Numbered from the stretch's first letter, positions 10,338 through 18,949 are shown. The stretch is DNA of 64,000 bases from JAODBJ01 sp963782465 (GCA_963782465.1 CAWAJR010000005.1:62001-126000), one strand, 5' to 3'. Translations and numbers: made by a program. The notes: generated by a model not told the origin, from the letters alone.

Positions 10338-11333
10338 TCACAGGGCCGCGAACGCGGGCGCGGCGACGAGCACGTCGATTGCGGCGGTTTCGTCCCCTTC
10401 GACGGTGACCGGGACCCGGTCGGCGTCGATGCGGTCGGAGAAGCGATGGCACCAGTCGAGGATGTCGACGGTGAGGGTGATATCGGGATCGCCACTCGGG
10501 TGCTCGCCCGGCGCGAGCGGCACCCGCCAGCTCCCGCCGCCCCGGCCGGTCAGCACGACTTCGGCCGACTTGCCCGGGTGCGACCGGCTCGTCGCCGCCA
10601 ACGCGTACGGCACGACCCGCATCGACAGGTCGGCCATCGACCGCAGGACGGGCGTGGCCGGTACGTACGCGGCGCGGCCGGCGGCGCGGCGCAGGTCGTC
10701 GAGGTGGACCCAGGCCTCGAAGGCCCGGATCACCAGCGCGTCGTTCACGCCATAACCCATCACGGTCCGTTCGCCGGGCGCGTTCGCGGCGGCGTCGAGC
10801 AGATCACGCCGGGTCGCGTCCCACTGGTCGACGACGACGTCGAACGGCAGGGTCGCCGCGGCCTCGAGCGCGCGGTCGGTGATCTCGACCACCGCATTCG
10901 CGTCGATGAAGGGACGGTTCGGCGTGGGCGCGCGCAGTTCCTCGGAGAAGGTGCGGTCGATGGCGTCGAGGTGCGCGACCAGTTCGCGGACGGTCAGCCC
11001 GTTGTAGGTCCGCGTATCGAGGTCAGGGCCGGCGAACGATCTCGCTTCGGCTTCGAAGCGGTCGGTGATCGCGCCGTACGCGGCAGCGCCCGTCGCCGCG
11101 ACGGTCGGCTCGATGCGAGCCAACAAGGACGACCGCAGGTTCGGGGGCGGTACGAGCGGACCGGTCGCGCCCAACCACGCGGCCGCGCTGCGCAACCGTT
11201 CGGCTTCTTCGTACGCTTCGGGGTTGGCTGCGATGTAGCGGTCGACCGCCGCCGCCTCGTCCTCATCGCACGCATCGAGCGCGTAGGCACCGACCAGGTC
11301 CTCGAAGCTGTCGTGGTTCAGGTCCATGCCCAC
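10338..11333 (-). CDS. RskA-like anti-sigma domain fused to a mycothiol maleylpyruvate-isomerase-type domain
   Basis: This 331-residue protein probably controls the ECF sigma factor encoded just upstream. Residues 9-60 (FEDLVGAYALDACDEDEAAA) match the N-terminal anti-sigma domain of RskA-type factors. The rest resembles the MDMPI/DinB-like fold of mycothiol-dependent enzymes, with LTVRELVAHLDAID carrying a candidate metal His and a later AFEAWVHLDDLRR segment. Unlike RskA, no transmembrane helix is evident, so it appears cytoplasmic, and its second domain could sense thiol or redox state; that is inference. GTG 11333 overlaps the sigma gene end by 16 nt (ATG 11327 is the alternative), implying translational coupling. 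Confidence 0.8.
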   Translation of the reverse strand: MGMDLNHDSFEDLVGAYALDACDEDEAAAVDRYIAANPEAYEEAERLRSAAAWLGATGPLVPPPNLRSSLLARIEPTVAATGAAAYGAITDRFEAEARSFAGPDLDTRTYNGLTVRELVAHLDAIDRTFSEELRAPTPNRPFIDANAVVEITDRALEAAATLPFDVVVDQWDATRRDLLDAAANAPGERTVMGYGVNDALVIRAFEAWVHLDDLRRAAGRAAYVPATPVLRSMADLSMRVVPYALAATSRSHPGKSAEVVLTGRGGGSWRVPLAPGEHPSGDPDITLTVDILDWCHRFSDRIDADRVPVTVEGDETAAIDVLVAAPAFAAL

Positions 11334-11893
11334 TCGACTCCATTCGCTTCCAGTGCGTCGGCGATACGACGCAGCCCGAGCCGCAGGCGCGACTTCGCGG
11401 TGCCTTCCGCGATGCCGAGTTCCGCGGCGACCTGCCGGTAGGTCCGCCCGCCGAAATACGCGAGTTCGATCGCGGCGCGCTGCGCGGCCGGCAACCGTTC
11501 CACTTCGCTGCGCACCCGCTCGGCGGCGACGAGCGCGATCGCCATCTCGTCGACGTCGGGTACCGAAACCTGCAGCGCGGCGTCACGTTCGCCGCGGCGG
11601 CGCCGGGCTTCCTCGCGGCGCACGAAGTCGACCGCCCGCCGGTGCGCCAAGGTGCCGAAGAAGGTGCGCAGCCGGCCGCGTTCGGGTTCGAACGTCTCGG
11701 GATGTTGCCACACGAACAGGAACACGTCCTGGGTGACGTCTTCGGCCGCCCGCCGGTCGCCGATCACGCGGGCCGCCAGCCCGTAGACAAAGGACCCGAA
11801 CTGGTCGTAGAGCTCAGTGAGCGCAGTTTCGTCCCGTTCCACGAGACGGTTGCGCACGGCGTGTTCCCACGCCGTGATCTGCGGATCAGCCAT
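11318..11893 (-). CDS. ECF-family RNA polymerase sigma factor (SigK/ECF19-like)
   Basis: This 191-residue sigma factor has region 2 (YDQFGSFVYGLAARVIGDRR, then AEDVTQDVFLFVW) and region 4 (LPAAQRAAIELAYFGGRTYR, then QVAAELGIAEGTAKSRL, a helix-turn-helix). Region 3 is missing, as expected for ECF factors. ATG 11893 is chosen because a GGGGGGG purine run lies directly upstream; an in-frame extension to 11923 exists but lacks a better site. The stop overlaps the start of the anti-sigma gene. The combination with an RskA-like partner points to the SigK-type group. The regulon cannot be predicted from this window. Confidence 0.92.
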   Translation of the reverse strand: MADPQITAWEHAVRNRLVERDETALTELYDQFGSFVYGLAARVIGDRRAAEDVTQDVFLFVWQHPETFEPERGRLRTFFGTLAHRRAVDFVRREEARRRRGERDAALQVSVPDVDEMAIALVAAERVRSEVERLPAAQRAAIELAYFGGRTYRQVAAELGIAEGTAKSRLRLGLRRIADALEANGVEWAWT

Positions 11894-11983
11894 CTGCCCC
11901 CCCAGGCACGGTGCTGACATCATCTCGTGCTGTTCGCTGCGCCCACCCGGGCCGGATCACGCCAGAGAGTAGGTTTCGCCGCC

Positions 11984-12754
11984 ATGTCGGACCTCTTCTC
12001 CATCGAAGGCAAAGTTGCGCTCGTCACCGGCGGGAGCCGCGGGATCGGGTTGATGATCGCCCGCGGGTTCGTCGAAGCAGGCGCGACGGTCTACATCTCG
12101 TCGCGCAAGGCCGACGTCTGCGACGAGGTCGCCGCGGAACTGTCGAAGGTCGGCACGTGCGTCTCGCTCCCGGCCGACCTCGCCACCGAGGCCGAGTGCG
12201 TACGGCTGGCGTCGGAAATCGCGGCGCGTGAGGCGGCGCTGCACATCCTGGTCAACAACGCCGGGGCGACGTGGGGCGCCCGGATCGAGGAGTTCCCGGC
12301 GTCGGGCTGGGACAAGGTGCTCGACCTCAACGTGAAGTCGCCCTTCTACCTCACCCGGTCGTTGTTGCCGCAGCTGACGGCCGCAGGTACGGCCGACGAC
12401 CCGGCCCGCGTGATCAACATCGGTTCGATCGACGGCATACAGGTGCCGGTCCTCAGTACCTACTCGTACTCCGCGAGCAAGGCCGCGATCCATCACCTGA
12501 CCCGCGTGCTGGCGAAGGAACTCGGCCCGCGTCACGTCACCGTGAACGCGATCGCCCCCGGCCCCTTCGAGAGCAAGATGATGGCCGAAACGTTGAGGAA
12601 CTTCGGCGATTCGATCGCCGCGTCGTCACCGCTCGGCCGCATCGGGCGCCCCGACGACATGGCCGGCGCCGCGATCTTCCTCGCCTCCCGGGCCGGCTCG
12701 TACGTGACCGGCGCGGTCGTCCCCGTCGACGGCGGCATCGCCACCACCAAATAG
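11984..12754 (+). CDS. Short-chain dehydrogenase/reductase
   Basis: This 256-residue classical SDR uses NAD(P)H. The Rossmann motif GGSRGIG is at about residues 16-22, NNAG at about 92-95, the catalytic Ser in INIGSIDG, and YSYSASK supplies the catalytic Tyr and Lys. The C-terminal GGIATTK end is typical for the family. ATG 11984 is preferred over the upstream in-frame start at 11927 because TAGGTT lies 8 nt before it and the Rossmann fold begins at once. It is divergent from the sigma factor and convergent with a PLP decarboxylase. The substrate is unknown; similarity is closest to 3-ketoacyl reductase and gluconate dehydrogenase types. Confidence 0.9.
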   Translation: MSDLFSIEGKVALVTGGSRGIGLMIARGFVEAGATVYISSRKADVCDEVAAELSKVGTCVSLPADLATEAECVRLASEIAAREAALHILVNNAGATWGARIEEFPASGWDKVLDLNVKSPFYLTRSLLPQLTAAGTADDPARVINIGSIDGIQVPVLSTYSYSASKAAIHHLTRVLAKELGPRHVTVNAIAPGPFESKMMAETLRNFGDSIAASSPLGRIGRPDDMAGAAIFLASRAGSYVTGAVVPVDGGIATTK

Positions 12755-12761
12755 CCGCCCG

Positions 12762-12805
12762 GTTGTGAGGCTTGTTCACCCCTCAGGGCGCAGAAGTCTC
12801 ACAAC
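12762..12805. terminator. Convergent-gene hairpin with the GTTGTGAG stem
   Basis: The stem GTTGTGAG (12762-12769) pairs with CTCACAAC (12798-12805) across 28 nt. It fills the gap between the SDR stop and the stop of the minus-strand decarboxylase, which begins at 12806. The same stem, longer, lies between convergent genes at 53554-53599, which supports a shared bidirectional terminator role. Confidence 0.55.
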
Positions 12806-14176
12806 TCAGGCGACGGAACGGGCGACCCGGATGATGGCGTCGGCGCTGCGCTCGACGTCGTCTGCGGTGGTGGCCCACGACGACACGCTGATACGCATGC
12901 CCGCCCGGCCGCGCCAAGTCGTCGGGCCGCACCAGCAGGTGCCGTCCGCCTGCACGCCGGCGACGACCTTGCCGGTCGTGTCGTCGTCGCCGAACGCGAC
13001 CACGACCTGGTTGAGCACGACGTCGTTCAAAATGTCGTAGCCCGCCGCCGCGAGACGGTCGGCGAAGCGGGTCGCGTGCCGGCAGCAACGCTCGACGAGA
13101 TCGGCGGCACCGTCACGGCCGAGTGAACGCAGCGCCGCCCACACCTCGACGCCACGCGCCCGGCGTGACGACTCGGGCGTGAACGCGTCGGGATCGCGTT
13201 CGCCGCTCACCGGCAGGTACGCGGCGCTCATCGCCATCGATCGCAGGAGCGCGTCGCCGTCGCGCACCAAGGCGATCCCGCTGTCGTACGGCACGTTCAA
13301 CCATTTGTGGAAGTCGGTGGCCCACGAATCGGCGCGCTGCACGCCGTGCACCAGGTGGGCGCGGTGCGGCGCGGCCGCGGCCCACAATCCGAACGCACCG
13401 TCGACATGCACCCACGCGCCCGCTTCGTGGGCGCGATCGACGAGATCGTCGAACGGGTCGCTTGCACCACTGTTCACGTTGCCGGCCTGCAGGCACACGA
13501 TGGTCGCGCCGTCGATCGCCGGGAACGCGTCGGCGCGCATCCGGCCCTGGTCGTCGGCGGGGACAACGGTCGCCGCGTCACGGCCGAGGCCGATCAGCGC
13601 GAGCGCCTTGCGGACGCTGGCATGCACTTCGGCCCCGACGACGACGCGAAGCGGCGGCGCACCGTTGAGCCCGTCGGCCGCGACGTCCCAGCCCTCGCGG
13701 GCGAGCACCGCGTCGCGCGCCGTGATCAGCGCGGTGACGTTCGCCATCGTCGCACCGGTGACGAACGCACCGCCGGTGCCACCCGGGAGCCCGAGCATCG
13801 TGACCAGCCACTCGAGGGCGAACTCTTCGCAGCGCGCCGCGACGGGCGACATACCGAAGTAGCCGGCGTTCTGGTCCCACGCCGTCGCGAGGACCGACGC
13901 GCCGAGCGAAGCCGGCAGCGCGCCGCCGATCACGAAACCGAAGTAGCGCGGTCCGGCCGTCGCGACGGTCGCGGCCGACCCGACGGCGTCGAGCAACGCG
14001 AGCACGTCGGCCGCCGGTTCGCCGGTTTCGGGTAGCGGCCCGCCGAGACGGTCGAGGGCGCCGATTGCGCCGGCTGAAGGCGCGACCGGTCGCTCCGCCA
14101 GCGTGCCGAGGTACACACCGGCGCGAGCCGCGGCATCCGCCATGATCGTGACCGGATCGTCGTTGTTCGTCGTCAC
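12806..14176 (-). CDS. Pyridoxal-phosphate-dependent group II decarboxylase
   Basis: This 456-residue enzyme belongs to the aromatic-L-amino-acid/glutamate/diaminobutyrate decarboxylase group. The cofactor-binding region is visible: FVTGATMANVTALITAR binds the phosphate, VHVDGAFG supplies the Asp that pairs with the pyridine nitrogen, and DFHKWLNVPYDSG contains the Schiff-base lysine. The substrate amino acid cannot be deduced. GTG 14176 follows a GGAGG site by 6 nt, and the GTGA overlap with the plsY stop implies translational coupling. Its own stop abuts the GTTGTGAG terminator. Confidence 0.88.
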   Translation of the reverse strand: MTTNNDDPVTIMADAAARAGVYLGTLAERPVAPSAGAIGALDRLGGPLPETGEPAADVLALLDAVGSAATVATAGPRYFGFVIGGALPASLGASVLATAWDQNAGYFGMSPVAARCEEFALEWLVTMLGLPGGTGGAFVTGATMANVTALITARDAVLAREGWDVAADGLNGAPPLRVVVGAEVHASVRKALALIGLGRDAATVVPADDQGRMRADAFPAIDGATIVCLQAGNVNSGASDPFDDLVDRAHEAGAWVHVDGAFGLWAAAAPHRAHLVHGVQRADSWATDFHKWLNVPYDSGIALVRDGDALLRSMAMSAAYLPVSGERDPDAFTPESSRRARGVEVWAALRSLGRDGAADLVERCCRHATRFADRLAAAGYDILNDVVLNQVVVAFGDDDTTGKVVAGVQADGTCWCGPTTWRGRAGMRISVSSWATTADDVERSADAIIRVARSVA

Positions 14177-14819
14177 GCTGCCTCCGGAGGCTGACGGCCG
14201 GTGCCCATCGTCGCATCGGGCACTGTGGGCGTACGCGTCGCCGCGAACTTCGCCAGGACCATTGCCGAGGTGGTCGCGGCGAAGAGCGGCAAGCCGACCG
14301 TCGGCCGCGCGCCCAGCCGTTCGAGCGCCCGGCGCGCCACCACGAGGTCGCCGCACCGGTGAACGCGATCGCCGAACACTGCGCCGCGCGTTCCGCGTTG
14401 CGGGAGCCGGCCGCGGCCAGCGCGGCGACCGCGAGGTCGAAGGCGAAGTACGGCGGGAAGACCGCCAGGCACGTCCCGGCCGAGGTCGCGATGCCCTTAC
14501 CGCCCCGCAAACCGTTCCACAGCGGTGCGATGTGCCCCGCGACGGCGCCGGTCGCGGCAACGTACGCGCCGGCGTCGCCGCCGATCGCCCGACCCGCGAA
14601 CCCGGCGATGAACCCCTTTCCCAGATCCGCCGCGAGCACCGCGGCACCCCACCGCTTCCCGAGCACCTTCGCCGCGTTCGCCGCGCCCGGGTTCCCGCTT
14701 CCATCGCGCCGCAAGTCGACGTCGCCGAGCGCCGCGAGCCGGGTCGCGGTGTCGGCCGACGGGATCGTGCCGAGCAGGTACCCGGCGACGCCCGCCCACG
14801 CAGTTCGCGGCAACGGCAC
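14173..14819 (-). CDS. plsY: PlsY-type acyl-phosphate:glycerol-3-phosphate acyltransferase, with one frameshift
   Basis: This membrane enzyme makes lysophosphatidic acid from acyl-phosphate. PlsY signatures are clear: the N-terminal GYLLGTIPSAD segment, the glycerol-phosphate loop GSGNPGAANAAKVLG, and GHIAPLWNGLRGGKGIATSAG-like motif 3 (first 20 residues GHIAPLWNGLRGGKGIATSA). After the AFTGAA segment the frame changes; reading on in the next frame gives DLVVARRALERLG and a proper C-terminus ending at 14173. Adding one base in the GCGGCGACC stretch near 14350 restores about 215 residues, the normal size. GTG 14819 has TAGGGT 7 nt upstream. The gene overlaps the decarboxylase start by 4 nt. 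Confidence 0.82.
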
Positions 14820-14826
14820 GAAATCG

Positions 14827-14865
14827 ACCCTAGGCGTGCCGGGAAGCCCTCCGACGACTTAGCCT
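14827..14865. promoter_or_regulatory. Divergent leaderless promoters of plsY and the acyl-CoA dehydrogenase
   Basis: On the minus strand TAGGGT (14827-14832) lies 7 nt before the GTG start of plsY. On the plus strand TAGCCT (14860-14865) lies 6 nt before the ATG of the acyl-CoA dehydrogenase. Both fit a TANNNT -10 element whose transcript would begin at the start codon. No -35 match is convincing. Confidence 0.55.
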
Positions 14866-14871
14866 CCGTAC

Positions 14872-16092
14872 ATGACGACCGAAACGGTGACGACACCCGA
14901 CCTGGCCCGCGTCGACGCGGCGATCGACGACCTCCTGGCTGCGCACGACCCGGCGACGACCGATATCAAAGTGTTCCGCGGCGCGCAGTACGACCGCGGT
15001 CTCGCGTGGGTGCAGTTCCCCGAGGGGTTCGGCGGCCTCGGCCTCGCGCCGCAACACCAGCGGCACATCGACCGTCGCCTCCGCGAGGCCGGTGGCCCCG
15101 CGACACCGGCGTTGCTGTTCTTCGGACTGGCCCTCGCGGGGCCGACCGTTGTCACCCACGGCAACGACGAAGTGCGCCGCCGCCTCCTCCGCCCGATGTT
15201 CAGCGGCGAGGAGATCTGGTGCCAGCTGTTCAGCGAACCGGGAGCCGGCTCCGACTTCGCGAGCCTCGCGGCGCGTGCGGTCCCCGACGGCGACGAGTGG
15301 GTCGTCAACGGTCAGAAGGTGTGGAACACGCTCGCGCACCTCGCCGACCGGGGCATGCTCGTCACCCGCACCGATCCCGATGTGCCGAAGCACAAGGGCC
15401 TCACCTACTTCGCGGTGAACATGCACGCGCCGGGCGTCGAGGTCCGCCCGTTGCGCCAGATCACCGGCGAAGCCGAGTTCAACGAGGTGTACCTGACCGA
15501 CGTTCGCATCCCCGACGCCGACCGCATCGGCGATGTCGGCGAAGGTTGGCGGGTCGCGATGACGACGTTGATGAACGAACGGGTCACCATCGGCGGGGGC
15601 GGCGGCGGCAGCGGCGGCCCCAAGCGTGGTTCGGGCGCGATCGCCGAAGCCGTCCGCATCTGGAACGCGCGCGCCGACCACGACCCGGTGCTGCGCGACC
15701 GGCTGATGCAACTGTGGGTCGATGCGGAAACATTGCGGCTCACGAACCTGCGCGCGGCCGCCGCGGCCCGCCAGGGCAACCCGGGCCCGGAAGGTTCGAT
15801 CGCGAAATTGCGCTTCGCCGAAACCAACAAGGAGATCCTCGAGTTCTGCGTGAACCTGCTCGGTGCCGACGGCATCGTCGACTACGACTACAAGATGCGG
15901 CGCTCGGAAGCGGCGGGCCTCGAAGTCGCACCGGGGACCGCCCGCAAGATGTTCCTGCGTTCACGGGCCAACTCGATCGAGGGTGGTACGTCGGAGATCA
16001 TGCGCAACATCCTCGGCGAACGCGTGCTCGGGTTACCCGGAGAGCCACGCAACGACCGCGACCTTCCCTGGTCGGAGGTCCCACGGAATTGA
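14872..16092 (+). CDS. Acyl-CoA dehydrogenase family protein
   Basis: This 406-residue FAD enzyme should introduce an alpha-beta double bond into an acyl-CoA or related thioester. The family hallmark regions are present: LFSEPGAGSDFASL, the FAD-contact segment WVVNGQKVWNT, VRIPDADRIGDVGEGW, and the C-terminal EGGTSEIMRNILGERVLGLP. A glycine run (IGGGGGGSGG, near residue 245) lies in the loop before the helical domain. The catalytic Glu usually found in the C-terminal helix is not placed confidently. ATG 14872 lies 6 nt after TAGCCT. The upstream divergent plsY suggests a lipid context. Confidence 0.9.
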   Translation: MTTETVTTPDLARVDAAIDDLLAAHDPATTDIKVFRGAQYDRGLAWVQFPEGFGGLGLAPQHQRHIDRRLREAGGPATPALLFFGLALAGPTVVTHGNDEVRRRLLRPMFSGEEIWCQLFSEPGAGSDFASLAARAVPDGDEWVVNGQKVWNTLAHLADRGMLVTRTDPDVPKHKGLTYFAVNMHAPGVEVRPLRQITGEAEFNEVYLTDVRIPDADRIGDVGEGWRVAMTTLMNERVTIGGGGGGSGGPKRGSGAIAEAVRIWNARADHDPVLRDRLMQLWVDAETLRLTNLRAAAAARQGNPGPEGSIAKLRFAETNKEILEFCVNLLGADGIVDYDYKMRRSEAAGLEVAPGTARKMFLRSRANSIEGGTSEIMRNILGERVLGLPGEPRNDRDLPWSEVPRN

Positions 16093-16120
16093 CCGAACGC
16101 ACCCCACCCAGCGCGCCGCG

Positions 16121-16372
16121 GTGAGCGAGCGCAGCGAGTGAACTCGCCAGCGAGCGAACGCCCGCGACGACGGAGGAGGAGCAGTGAGCGAGCGAGACAG
16201 CGCGGTGAGCGAGCGCAGCGAGTGAACTCGCCAGCGAGCGAACGCCCGCGACGACGGAGGAGGAGCAGTGAGCGAGCGAGACAGCGCGGTGAGCGAGCGC
16301 AGCGAGTGAACTCGCCAGCGAGCGAACGCCCGCGACGACGGAGGAGGAGCAGTGAGCGAGCGAGATAGCGTG
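16121..16372. repeat. Three tandem 84-bp repeats that duplicate a ribosome-binding site and start codon
   Basis: The units begin at 16121, 16205 and 16289 and are nearly identical over 84 bp. Each opens with GTGAGCGAGCGCAGCGAG and ends with GGAGGAGGAGCAGTGAGCGA followed by GCGAGA-type sequence. The last copy supplies the ribosome-binding site and GTG (16352) of the next gene. The two upstream copies each have the same site and GTG (16184, 16268) and open a 13-codon reading frame that stops at TGA in the next unit. A related block lies at 41937-42176. Confidence 0.92.
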
Positions 16373-17164
16373 AGCCGGCTGGGTGTCGAGGGGTTCCGTG
16401 CCGAGCGCGCCGCGCTCCTCGAGATCGCGCACAGCCTCACCGACGACGAATGGAACGCGCCGTCGGATTGCGCGGGTTGGGCGGTGCGCGATGTCGTCGC
16501 GCACATGGGTTCGGTGCTGCACGGCGTGGTCGACCCGTCGGCCATGCCCGACCTCAGCGCCGGCACCGAACCGAGCATGGAAGCTCCGGTCGCGCAGCGG
16601 CGGGGCTTGCCGATCGCCGACGTGCTCGACGAGTACGAGACCTACAGCGGGCAGGCGGCCGACTCGTTCGCCGCGCTCCAGGACCCGCCGCTCGGCGACA
16701 CCCTGCTCCCCATGGGCGAGCTCGGCACGCACCCGATGTCGATGCTGGCGAGCACGTTCCTGTTCGACTGTTACTGCCATCTCCGCCACGACATTCTCAG
16801 CCCGACCGGCCCGATCGAGCGGCCGGAACCGCCTCGCGACGAGATGCGGCTCCGCCCGACCGTCGAATGGATGGTCGCCGGGCTGCCATGGATGTGCTCC
16901 GACGCGCTCGGCTTCGTCGACCGCCCGGTCGCCGTGCACCTCGTCGGCCCGGGAGAGACGACGTTCACGATCAACCCGATCGGGGCCGAGGGCCGGGTCG
17001 TGGTCACGAACGGCGCGGCCGACGGCGCGGCGGCCACCGCCACGTCGAGCGATCACGACTTCGTGGTGTGGGGGACGCAACGGCGGCCGTGGCGCGACTA
17101 CGTGAAGCTCGAAGGCGATGCCGCGTACGCCGGACGCGTGCTCGACGTCATCAACATCATCTGA
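16352..17164 (+). CDS. Maleylpyruvate-isomerase family mycothiol-dependent protein
   Basis: This 270-residue protein has the MDMPI N-terminal four-helix fold: FRAERAALLEIAHSLTDDEW, then CAGWAVRDVVAHMGS with the first metal His, and CYCHLRHDIL with further candidate ligands. A C-terminal domain with a VAVHLVGPGETTFTINP strand region follows. Relatives are mycothiol-dependent isomerases or thiol transferases; the substrate is unknown. GTG 16352 is fixed by the GGAGGAGG site in the last copy of the 84-bp repeat. Residues 1-6 (MSERDS) are therefore repeat-encoded. The histidine kinase gene starts 13 bases downstream. Confidence 0.82.
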   Translation: MSERDSVSRLGVEGFRAERAALLEIAHSLTDDEWNAPSDCAGWAVRDVVAHMGSVLHGVVDPSAMPDLSAGTEPSMEAPVAQRRGLPIADVLDEYETYSGQAADSFAALQDPPLGDTLLPMGELGTHPMSMLASTFLFDCYCHLRHDILSPTGPIERPEPPRDEMRLRPTVEWMVAGLPWMCSDALGFVDRPVAVHLVGPGETTFTINPIGAEGRVVVTNGAADGAAATATSSDHDFVVWGTQRRPWRDYVKLEGDAAYAGRVLDVINII

Positions 17165-17177
17165 CGTCGAGCGCGTG

Positions 17178-17828
17178 ATGGCACCGAGCGACCGCGAGAA
17201 GAGCGACGAACGCAGACGTCTTCTCGCCGTCCAGGAGCTCGAGCGCCGTCGCATCGCGGGCGCGTTGCACGACGAGACGATGCAATTGCTGGTGGTTGCC
17301 GCGATGCGGGTCGATCTTCTCGCCGCCGCGCTCGGCTCGCCCGATGCACCGGCGAAACTCGAGTCGGTGCGCGCTTCGGTGTTCGACGCGATCGATTGCG
17401 TTCGCTCGACGCTCCTGCAGGTGCACCCCCTCTCACTCGAGCACGACGGGCTCGGCGCGGCGCTCGCCGAGGCGGCGCAGCGCGTCCTCGACGGCACGGA
17501 CGTGCGGGTCGAAGCCGAGATTTCGCTCGCTCGCGAGCCGGCGCTCGGTGTCGCGAGCGCGACGTTCCGGATCGCGCACGAAGCGTTCGTCAATGTCGGG
17601 AAGCACTCTCACGCCTCCACGATGAGCTACCACGTACAGAACGACGGTGACGATGTGCAGATGCGCATCACCGACAATGGCGCCGGCTTCACGGTTCCGT
17701 CGGCGTTCGACGAGCGCGGTGGCGGGCTCGGTTTCGCGAACGAGCTCGCCCGGATCGCGGGCGGCCGCTTCCACGTGCAGAGCGCGCCGGGCGCCGGCAC
17801 CACCGTCGAGTTCGCGCTGCCGGGGTGA
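17178..17828 (+). CDS. Sensor-less NarL-type histidine kinase core
   Basis: This 216-residue protein consists only of a HisKA_3 dimerisation/phosphoacceptor domain and a HATPase_c domain. The phosphoacceptor His is in RRIAGALHDETMQLL (HDxxxQL type). The N box is AHEAFVNVGKHSHAS, followed by ITDNGAGF and GGGLGFANELARIAGG (G boxes). No membrane, PAS or GAF sensor is attached and no response regulator is adjacent, so it must work with proteins encoded elsewhere. It may be co-transcribed with the MDMPI-type gene. GTG 17175, one codon upstream, is an alternative start. Confidence 0.85.
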   Translation: MAPSDREKSDERRRLLAVQELERRRIAGALHDETMQLLVVAAMRVDLLAAALGSPDAPAKLESVRASVFDAIDCVRSTLLQVHPLSLEHDGLGAALAEAAQRVLDGTDVRVEAEISLAREPALGVASATFRIAHEAFVNVGKHSHASTMSYHVQNDGDDVQMRITDNGAGFTVPSAFDERGGGLGFANELARIAGGRFHVQSAPGAGTTVEFALPG

Positions 17829-17841
17829 TCGCGCAGTGACG

Positions 17842-17880
17842 TGCGTCGATAGCTATCGCTATGCGATAGCTATCGACGCA
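17842..17880. repeat. Palindromic repeat element, copy 2 (convergent context)
   Basis: The arms TGCGTCGATAGCTATCG and CGATAGCTATCGACGCA are perfectly complementary, with CTATG between them. It lies between the histidine kinase stop and the ilvC stop, the only sequence available as a terminator there. The spacer orientation matches copy 1 and is opposite to copies 3-5. Confidence 0.92.
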
Positions 17881-17886
17881 TGGGGT

Positions 17887-18915
17887 TCAGCCGCCGGAGA
17901 CGTCTTGGACGCGGGCTTTGCCGGCTGAGATCCAGGGCATCATGGCCCGCAGGCGCGCCCCGACGGCCTCGATGGGGTGCTTCGCCGCTTCCTCGCGCAT
18001 GCGGTTGAAGTTGGGGCGGCCGTTCTCGTTCTCGGCGATCCATTCCTTCGCGAACTCGCCGCTTTGGATCTCGCCGAGGATCTTGCGCATCTCGTCCTTG
18101 GTCTGCGCGGTGATGACGCGCGGGCCACGGCTCATCTCGCCGTACTCCGCGGTGTCGGAGATCGAGTAGTTCATCGCCGCGATCCCACCCTCGTAGATGA
18201 GGTCGACGATGAGCTTCACTTCGTGCAGCGTCTCGAAGTAAGCCGACTCCGGTTGGTAACCGGCTTCCACGAGCGTCTCGAACCCGTTGCGGATCAGTTC
18301 GACGAGGCCACCGCACAGCACGACCTGCTCGCCGAAGAGGTCGGTCTCGGTTTCTTCCTCGAACGTCGTGTCGAGGACGCCGGCGCGGGTGCCGCCGATG
18401 CCTTTCGCGTACGCGAGACCGATGGCTTTCGCCTTGCCGGTCGCGTCGTTCTCGACCGCGATCAGGCAGGGCACGCCGCCACCTTCTTCGTAGGTACGGC
18501 GAACGAGGTGGCCCGGGCCCTTCGGCGCGATCATCCACACGTCGACGCCCTTCGGCGGGGCGATCTGCTTGAAGTGGATGTTGAAGCCGTGCGCGAAGGC
18601 GAGCGACTTGCCGTCGGCGAGGTTCGGCTCGATCGCCTCCTTGTAGACCTTTGCCTGCTCGGTGTCGGGGAGCAACACCATGATGATGTCGGCTTCGCGT
18701 ACCGCGTCGGCTGTGTTCAGGACGCGCAGGCCCGCGCCCTCGGCCTTCGCCCGCGACTTCGAGCCTTCCCGCAGGCCGACTCGAACGTCGATCCCGGAAT
18801 CGCGCAGGTTGAGCGCGTGCGCGTGGCCTTGGGAGCCGTAACCGAGGATCGCGACCTTGCGGTCGGCGATGATGGCGGTGTCGGCATCGTTGTCGTAGTA
18901 CACGTTGGCAGGCAT
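17887..18915 (-). CDS. ilvC: Ketol-acid reductoisomerase
   Basis: This is the NADPH- and Mg-dependent enzyme that converts acetolactate to dihydroxyisovalerate in valine, leucine and isoleucine synthesis. The 342-residue length is that of class I enzymes. The Rossmann loop is visible as ILGYGSQGHAHALNLRDSG, followed by GPGHLVRRTYEEGGGVPCL and ETETDLFGEQVVLCGG, which holds metal-binding acidic residues. A ribosome-binding site (AGGAG) lies in the 34-nt gap after ilvN, so it is the last gene of the ilvBNC operon. A palindromic repeat sits directly after its stop codon. Confidence 0.97.
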   Translation of the reverse strand: MPANVYYDNDADTAIIADRKVAILGYGSQGHAHALNLRDSGIDVRVGLREGSKSRAKAEGAGLRVLNTADAVREADIIMVLLPDTEQAKVYKEAIEPNLADGKSLAFAHGFNIHFKQIAPPKGVDVWMIAPKGPGHLVRRTYEEGGGVPCLIAVENDATGKAKAIGLAYAKGIGGTRAGVLDTTFEEETETDLFGEQVVLCGGLVELIRNGFETLVEAGYQPESAYFETLHEVKLIVDLIYEGGIAAMNYSISDTAEYGEMSRGPRVITAQTKDEMRKILGEIQSGEFAKEWIAENENGRPNFNRMREEAAKHPIEAVGARLRAMMPWISAGKARVQDVSGG

Positions 18916-18949
18916 GCGGAAGTCGTCTCCTGTTGGGCGCGATTTCTGG

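Noticed and set aside
12806..14896. 696-codon frame extending the PLP decarboxylase upstream
   Set aside because: The first 240 codons are antisense-type arginine/proline-rich sequence over plsY in another frame; the true start is GTG 14176 with a GGAGG site.
16138..16368. Open frame of 76 codons across the 84-bp repeats (SERPRRRRRSSERAR-type protein)
   Set aside because: It exists only because the repeat unit is a multiple of three and lacks stops in that frame; the composition is repeat-driven and it overlaps the real start region at 16352.
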